Below, piece by piece: positions 15,190 to 18,864 of a DNA stretch of 18,864 nucleotides. Source of the DNA: an uncultured Prevotella sp. Lineage in GTDB: Bacteria > Bacteroidota > Bacteroidia > Bacteroidales > Bacteroidaceae. Position 1 is the stretch's first letter; each line of letters opens with the position of its first letter. Position numbers and translations under genes: made by a program. The DNA lies in contig CAKPRX010000042.1 of NCBI GenBank assembly GCA_934183135.1, positions 1 to 18,864 on the forward strand, written 5' to 3'. The notes under the pieces were generated by a model, which saw nothing but the letters and a program-made list of their open reading frames with translations, was not told the origin of the DNA and made no database searches.

Positions 15190-15912
15190 ATGAAGTTGGC
15201 TTTTAAGATACTGCGGTGGGCGGTGGGCCTGTTCGTCGCCTCGACCATCCTCGTGACGGTTCTGTACCGGTTTGTACCGGTCTATTTTACACCGCTGATG
15301 TTTATCCGCTGCATAGAGACAGGCAGCTTTACATTTCACCACCACTGGGTGCCGCTGAGCGACATGTCGCCCCACATGCCCGTGGCCGTTATGGCCAGCG
15401 AAGACCAGCGTTTCTTGCTCCATCATGGTTTTGACTATGCCGCCATCGAGAAAGCGGCCGTACACAACATCCGCCATAAGGGTGGGCGCAAGCATGGAGC
15501 CAGCACCATCAGTCAGCAGACGGCCAAGAACGTATTCCTGTGGCCTGGCCGTAGCTGGGTGCGCAAGGGGTTCGAGGTCTACTTTACTGCCCTTATCGAA
15601 TTACTGTGGAGCAAGCAGCGTATCATGGAGGTCTACCTCAATTCGATAGAGATGGGTAACGCCATCTACGGGGTTGATGCCTGTGCCGAAAACAACTTTG
15701 GCAAATCGGCCGCCGAACTTAGCCGGGGCGACTGTGCCCTTATTGCCGCCACGCTGCCTAATCCCCGTAAGTTCAGTTCCAAGTATCCCAGCACCTATAT
15801 GCGTAAGCGCCAGGGCCAGATACAGCACGAGATGAAGTTTATCCCTGCCTTCCCGCGCGAGGGCCAGGACTACGACCCGCATACCGCTGCCGGTGGTGTG
15901 TATGCTCATTAA
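15190..15912 (+). CDS. mtgA: Monofunctional peptidoglycan glycosyltransferase (GT51)
   Basis: Polymerises lipid II into glycan strands at the outer face of the inner membrane, without a transpeptidase domain. The 240-aa length fits MtgA. Seen: one N-terminal transmembrane helix (about residues 7-27), the first catalytic Glu71 in SEDQRFLLHHGFD, GASTISQQTAKN (103-114) and RKGFE (125-129). WSKQRIMEVYLN follows at about 140-151, all standard GT51 motifs in order. The ATG at 15190 is chosen because it directly precedes the basic start of the membrane helix; a GTG at 15166 lies inside the upstream terminator. The stop is 16 bases before the helicase start, so the two genes probably share a transcript. 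No promoter box was found, and the hairpin just upstream raises the question of how transcription reaches it. Confidence 0.95.
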   Translation: MKLAFKILRWAVGLFVASTILVTVLYRFVPVYFTPLMFIRCIETGSFTFHHHWVPLSDMSPHMPVAVMASEDQRFLLHHGFDYAAIEKAAVHNIRHKGGRKHGASTISQQTAKNVFLWPGRSWVRKGFEVYFTALIELLWSKQRIMEVYLNSIEMGNAIYGVDACAENNFGKSAAELSRGDCALIAATLPNPRKFSSKYPSTYMRKRQGQIQHEMKFIPAFPREGQDYDPHTAAGGVYAH

Positions 15913-15928
15913 CAACATAACAATACCC

Positions 15929-18412
15929 ATGACCGAAAACCTGTTAGACGCCCTCAATGAGAATCAGCGTGAAGCCGTGGCCTATAGCGACGGCCCCTCG
16001 CTGGTAATAGCTGGGGCAGGATCGGGCAAGACCCGTGTGCTTACATACAAGATAGCCTATCTGATACAGCAGGGCATGAACCCCTGGAACATACTGGCCC
16101 TGACCTTTACCAATAAGGCTGCCCGCGAGATGAAGGAGCGTATCGGGGCGCTGGTGGGTGCCCGTACGGCCCAGTATATATACATGGGTACATTTCACTC
16201 TATCTTTGCCCGCATACTGCGTAAGGAGGCCGAGGTGATGGGCTACACCTCTAACTTTACCATCTATGACGAGACCGACTCGCGCACATTGCTCAAGTCT
16301 ATCATACGCGACATGCAGCTGGACGACAAGCAGTACAAGCCAGCAACCGTACATGCCCGTATCTCTATGGCTAAGAATCGCCTCGTTCTGCCGTCTCTAT
16401 ATGCCAACGATGCTGACCAGCGTGAGCGCGACAGGCAGGCTCGGCTGGATGAGACGTACAAGATATACCATGCTTACCAGGACCGCTTGCGCCAGGCTAA
16501 TGCCATGGACTTTGACGACCTGTTGGTGATAACTTATCAGCTCTTCAGCGGGCATCCTGATATCTGTCAGCGTTATGCAGACTACTTCCGCTACGTACTG
16601 GTCGATGAGTATCAGGACACTAACTCGGTTCAGCAGCAGATAGTACTGCTGCTTACCCGCGGTCATCAGCACGTCTGCGTGGTGGGCGACGACTATCAGA
16701 GTATCTATGCCTTCCGTGGGGCCCAGATAGACAATATCCTCAACTTTCAGCAGTTTTTCGGCGGCGTGCGTATCTTCAAGCTGGAACGCAACTACCGTTC
16801 TACGCCCGAGATAGTCCAGGCGGCCAACAGTCTGATGAAGCACAATCAGCACCAGATAGACAAGGATGTGTACAGCAAGAATGCCAAGGGCGACAAGGTT
16901 GTGTATCGGCCTGTATACAGCGACCGCGAGGAGGCTGCCGTGGTCTGTAAGATGATACGTAGCATCAAGCGGAGCGATGGGTGTGCCTACAGCGACTTTG
17001 CCATCCTGTACCGTACCAATGCGCAGAGCCGTACCTTCGAGGACGAACTGCGGGCTCATGCCATGCCTTACCGCATCTTCGGCGGGCTAAGTTTCTATCA
17101 ACGTAAGGAGATTAAGGATGTTATAGCTTATTATCGTGTCATCGTGAATCCCGATGACGAGGAGGCCCTGAAGCGTATCATCAACTACCCAGCCCGTGGC
17201 ATAGGCAGTACTACGGTCGACAAGATACAGGCTTGCGCCACCGAGCACCATGTAAGCCTGTGGCAGGTTGTAACTCACCCTACAGAACATGGGCTGGCGG
17301 TTAACCGCGGAACCTTGGGTAAGTTGGGGCTGTTTGCCCAGCTTATCGATACCTTCCGGAGCGGTCTGGACGAGCAGGATGCCGAGCAGTTAGGCCAGCG
17401 GGTTATCAAGGAGAGTGGTATCTATGCCGACCTATGCCAGGGAACGGATGTAGAGGCGTTGACGAGACGCGAGAATGTAGAGGAACTGCTGAATAGTCTG
17501 AGCGAATTTGTAGACGGACATCGCGAGGAGGGGCGCGGGGAGCGTGTAGGGCTGGCCGATTTTCTGCAGGAGGTATCACTGCTGTCTGACCTGGACAGCG
17601 ATGATGGTGGCGACGACAAGGTAAACCTGATGACGGTTCATGCTGCTAAGGGCCTGGAGTTCTCTACGGTCTTTGTGGTAGGTCTTGAGGAGAAGATTTT
17701 TCCCAGTCAGATGGCATCTGGTAGCCCACGCGAGATAGAGGAGGAGCGCCGCTTGCTCTATGTGGCCATTACCCGTGCCGAGCATCACTGCATACTGACC
17801 AGTGCTAAGAATCGCTGGCGCTATGGCAAGTTGGAGTTTGGCACTCCCAGCCGTTTTATCAGCGACATCAGCCCCAAGTATCTCAACGTGATAGGCGAGG
17901 GGAGTGACGAGGCAGAGGCAGGCAGTAGACGTAAGTATAGTCTGCGGGGCGGTGACTACGAGTCTGACCGTCCTTACCAGGGAGCTCGTGTGGGTCAGGA
18001 CGAGTTTAGGCAACTGAATGGACGGTGGCAGAACTCGCGTCCGGTGGCTGGTCAGTTTATGGCCGACCTGAAACCCAAGGTTACGTCTCCGCGTAAGGCC
18101 GAGACAGCTGTCGACCCATTTGGCTCAGGTTTTAAGCGCCAGTATGTGGCTAATGGTGGCAAGTTGACACGGCTGAAGGATGCCATAGCCAATGGTGGAC
18201 GTAGTCTGGCCGTTTCTACTGCAGGGGCATCCTCGGCTACAGCGTTACAGGTAGGTACGGTGATAGAGCATCAGCGTTTTGGCATCGGCACAGTGATACG
18301 CATCGAGGGAACGGGCGAGAATACAAAGGCTACCGTTGAGTTTAAGAATACTGGTACCAAGCAGTTACTCCTCAAATTTGCCCGCTTCACCATCAAGTCT
18401 TTATTCCAATGA
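15929..18412 (+). CDS. UvrD/PcrA-type ATP-dependent DNA helicase
   Basis: An 827-aa superfamily 1A 3'-5' helicase used in nucleotide excision repair, mismatch repair and clearing of RNA polymerase or RecA from DNA. Seen in order: the Q motif LNENQREAV, Walker A GAGSGKT (29-35), the motif Ia region ALTFTNKAAREMKERI, and Walker B VDEYQDTN (Asp226-Glu227). Then come GDDYQSIYAFRGA, LERNYRS, VHAAKGLEFSTVFVVGLEE and EEERRLLYVAITRA (Arg616). After a loosely conserved linker, residues ~775-827 form the C-terminal Tudor-like domain typical of PcrA/UvrD (VGTVIEHQRFGIGTVIRIEG). The start at MTENLLDALN is preferred over one 12 codons earlier that overlaps mtgA. It lies 16 bases after mtgA. Naming it uvrD or pcrA is a matter of convention. 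Confidence 0.95.
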   Translation: MTENLLDALNENQREAVAYSDGPSLVIAGAGSGKTRVLTYKIAYLIQQGMNPWNILALTFTNKAAREMKERIGALVGARTAQYIYMGTFHSIFARILRKEAEVMGYTSNFTIYDETDSRTLLKSIIRDMQLDDKQYKPATVHARISMAKNRLVLPSLYANDADQRERDRQARLDETYKIYHAYQDRLRQANAMDFDDLLVITYQLFSGHPDICQRYADYFRYVLVDEYQDTNSVQQQIVLLLTRGHQHVCVVGDDYQSIYAFRGAQIDNILNFQQFFGGVRIFKLERNYRSTPEIVQAANSLMKHNQHQIDKDVYSKNAKGDKVVYRPVYSDREEAAVVCKMIRSIKRSDGCAYSDFAILYRTNAQSRTFEDELRAHAMPYRIFGGLSFYQRKEIKDVIAYYRVIVNPDDEEALKRIINYPARGIGSTTVDKIQACATEHHVSLWQVVTHPTEHGLAVNRGTLGKLGLFAQLIDTFRSGLDEQDAEQLGQRVIKESGIYADLCQGTDVEALTRRENVEELLNSLSEFVDGHREEGRGERVGLADFLQEVSLLSDLDSDDGGDDKVNLMTVHAAKGLEFSTVFVVGLEEKIFPSQMASGSPREIEEERRLLYVAITRAEHHCILTSAKNRWRYGKLEFGTPSRFISDISPKYLNVIGEGSDEAEAGSRRKYSLRGGDYESDRPYQGARVGQDEFRQLNGRWQNSRPVAGQFMADLKPKVTSPRKAETAVDPFGSGFKRQYVANGGKLTRLKDAIANGGRSLAVSTAGASSATALQVGTVIEHQRFGIGTVIRIEGTGENTKATVEFKNTGTKQLLLKFARFTIKSLFQ

Positions 18413-18416
18413 CGGA

Positions 18417-18460
18417 TACCGAAGTATATATCATTTATAATACTTTTTATATAATCGGTA
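18417..18460 (+). terminator. Weak dyad after the helicase gene, possible terminator
   Basis: Short stems pair 18422-18427 with 18440-18445 and 18417-18422 with 18455-18460, with a T run at 18444-18448. The stems are AT-rich and compete at one base, so this is a weak candidate. Confidence 0.35.
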
Positions 18461-18518
18461 TTATGTAAAATTGTAATGTAGCTGTTTCGAGTGAGAATTG
18501 TCTGGCATTACCAACTGA

Positions 18519-18739
18519 GAATATCCGCTGACATTACGCAAACAGTACAAGGAGAAAATCAGTGATTATCGCAACTGGGAGCAGTTGGGTCATGCAGAAG
18601 AGTATATGTTATTTCCAAATAATTTTGGGAAAGACATGAGCCTTGATGAGACCTGTCTTTCCAAGTCTCCCGCTACTTACGCCGTAGAGGCAAAACGGTG
18701 ACCACAGATTTGTCCTCTGCCATGATGTTGACGGTAAGA
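18519..18739 (+). pseudogene. Remnant of an ISAon1-like transposase gene
   Basis: Two fragments in different frames. From 18519 to about 18663 the frame reads TLRKQYKEKISDYRNW, then EQLGHAEEYMLFPNN and DMSLDETCLS, which matches the recalled start of the catalytic domain of ISAon1-type DDE transposases, where LSxDETxLS is a hallmark. That frame soon stops at 18699. From about 18692 to 18739 another frame reads KTVTTDLSSAMMLTVR, like the later EITLDMSGSM region of the same family. The residues normally between them are missing, so the gene has an internal deletion, a frameshift and lost ends. No terminal inverted repeats were found. Inactive. Confidence 0.75.
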
Positions 18740-18787
18740 AGTGACCCGGGACTTGCACCCGTTAGATAATACTCATGCCGAGCGTAC

Positions 18788-18822
18788 AAAAAGAGCAACC
18801 ATTTGGAATGGTTGCTCTTTTT
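18788..18822 (-). terminator. Strong hairpin terminator downstream of tRNA-Lys
   Basis: A 16-bp perfect stem (18788-18803 with 18807-18822) with a 3-nt loop, flanked by A5 and T5. It can act on either strand. On the minus strand it directly follows the tRNA 3' end. Confidence 0.88.
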
Positions 18823-18864
18823 GGTGCGCCCTTAGGGACTCGAACCCTAGACCCACTGATTAAG
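18822..18864 (-). tRNA. tRNA-Lys(CTT), 3' part, cut by the window edge
   Basis: Read on the minus strand from 18864, the sequence begins at the anticodon CTT (18864-18862), then AATCAG of the anticodon arm and a short variable loop. The T arm has stem TAGGG/CCCTA around TTCGAGT. The acceptor strand AGGGCGC, discriminator A (18825) and an encoded CCA (18824-18822) follow. The 5' half (acceptor, D arm, first half of the anticodon arm) lies outside the window. Lys is inferred from the anticodon and from likeness to bacterial tRNA-Lys. Confidence 0.85.

Noticed and set aside
15893..15928. Twelve-codon upstream start for the helicase
   Set aside because: It overlaps mtgA, whereas the start at 15929 directly precedes the conserved Q-motif region.
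1..18864. CRISPR array, defence island, prophage or biosynthetic cluster
   Set aside because: No regularly spaced repeats, cas genes, restriction genes, phage structural genes or biosynthetic enzymes are present. All larger genes are housekeeping or envelope functions.

Overview
The window reads as ordinary chromosomal DNA from a member of the Bacteroidales, most likely Prevotella-like (inference). Five upstream regions carry the Bacteroidetes -7 element TAnnTTTG, one or two with a good -33 TTTG. No Shine-Dalgarno-like start regions stand out. The gene content (large secreted S9 peptidase, GlnRS, eukaryote/archaea-type ProRS, Gly-zipper OmpA lipoprotein, single-domain GDP-mannose pyrophosphorylase) fits that group, as does an ISAon1-like transposase scrap. 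Coding DNA is fairly GC-rich and intergenic DNA much more AT-rich.

Layout. 32-2836 (+) is a secreted prolyl-oligopeptidase-type peptidase. 2837-3803 is a 967-bp stretch with no credible gene, packed with inverted repeats. 3804-7544 (+) holds aspS, two small winged-helix-type proteins and a mannose-1-phosphate guanylyltransferase. 7680-11454 (-) is a tight three-gene operon, glnS, a TPR protein and dedA, in which each stop overlaps the next start as ATGA. 11637-12185 (-) is a small nitroreductase. 12186-12636 is a second gene-free, repeat-bearing stretch that ends in the proS terminator. 12637-14118 (-) is proS, divergent from 14444-15121 (+), an OmpA-type lipoprotein. Then come mtgA and a UvrD/PcrA helicase (15190-18412, +). 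The end holds a decayed ISAon1-like transposase fragment and the 3' part of a tRNA-Lys(CTT) gene cut by the window edge.

Functionally the window joins translation (AspRS, GlnRS, ProRS, tRNA-Lys), envelope biogenesis (OmpA lipoprotein, MtgA glycosyltransferase, DedA, GDP-mannose synthesis), DNA repair (UvrD/PcrA) and peptide degradation. I found no defence system, biosynthetic cluster, CRISPR array or intact mobile element. The parts least explained by known genes are the two intergenic repeat regions (2837-3803 and 12186-12636), with a 30-bp perfect inverted repeat, ARG-box-like palindromes and a predicted three-way-junction structure. The transposase remnant beside tRNA-Lys is also worth a look. 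Calls rest on reading sequence and recalled family motifs; no database search was run.
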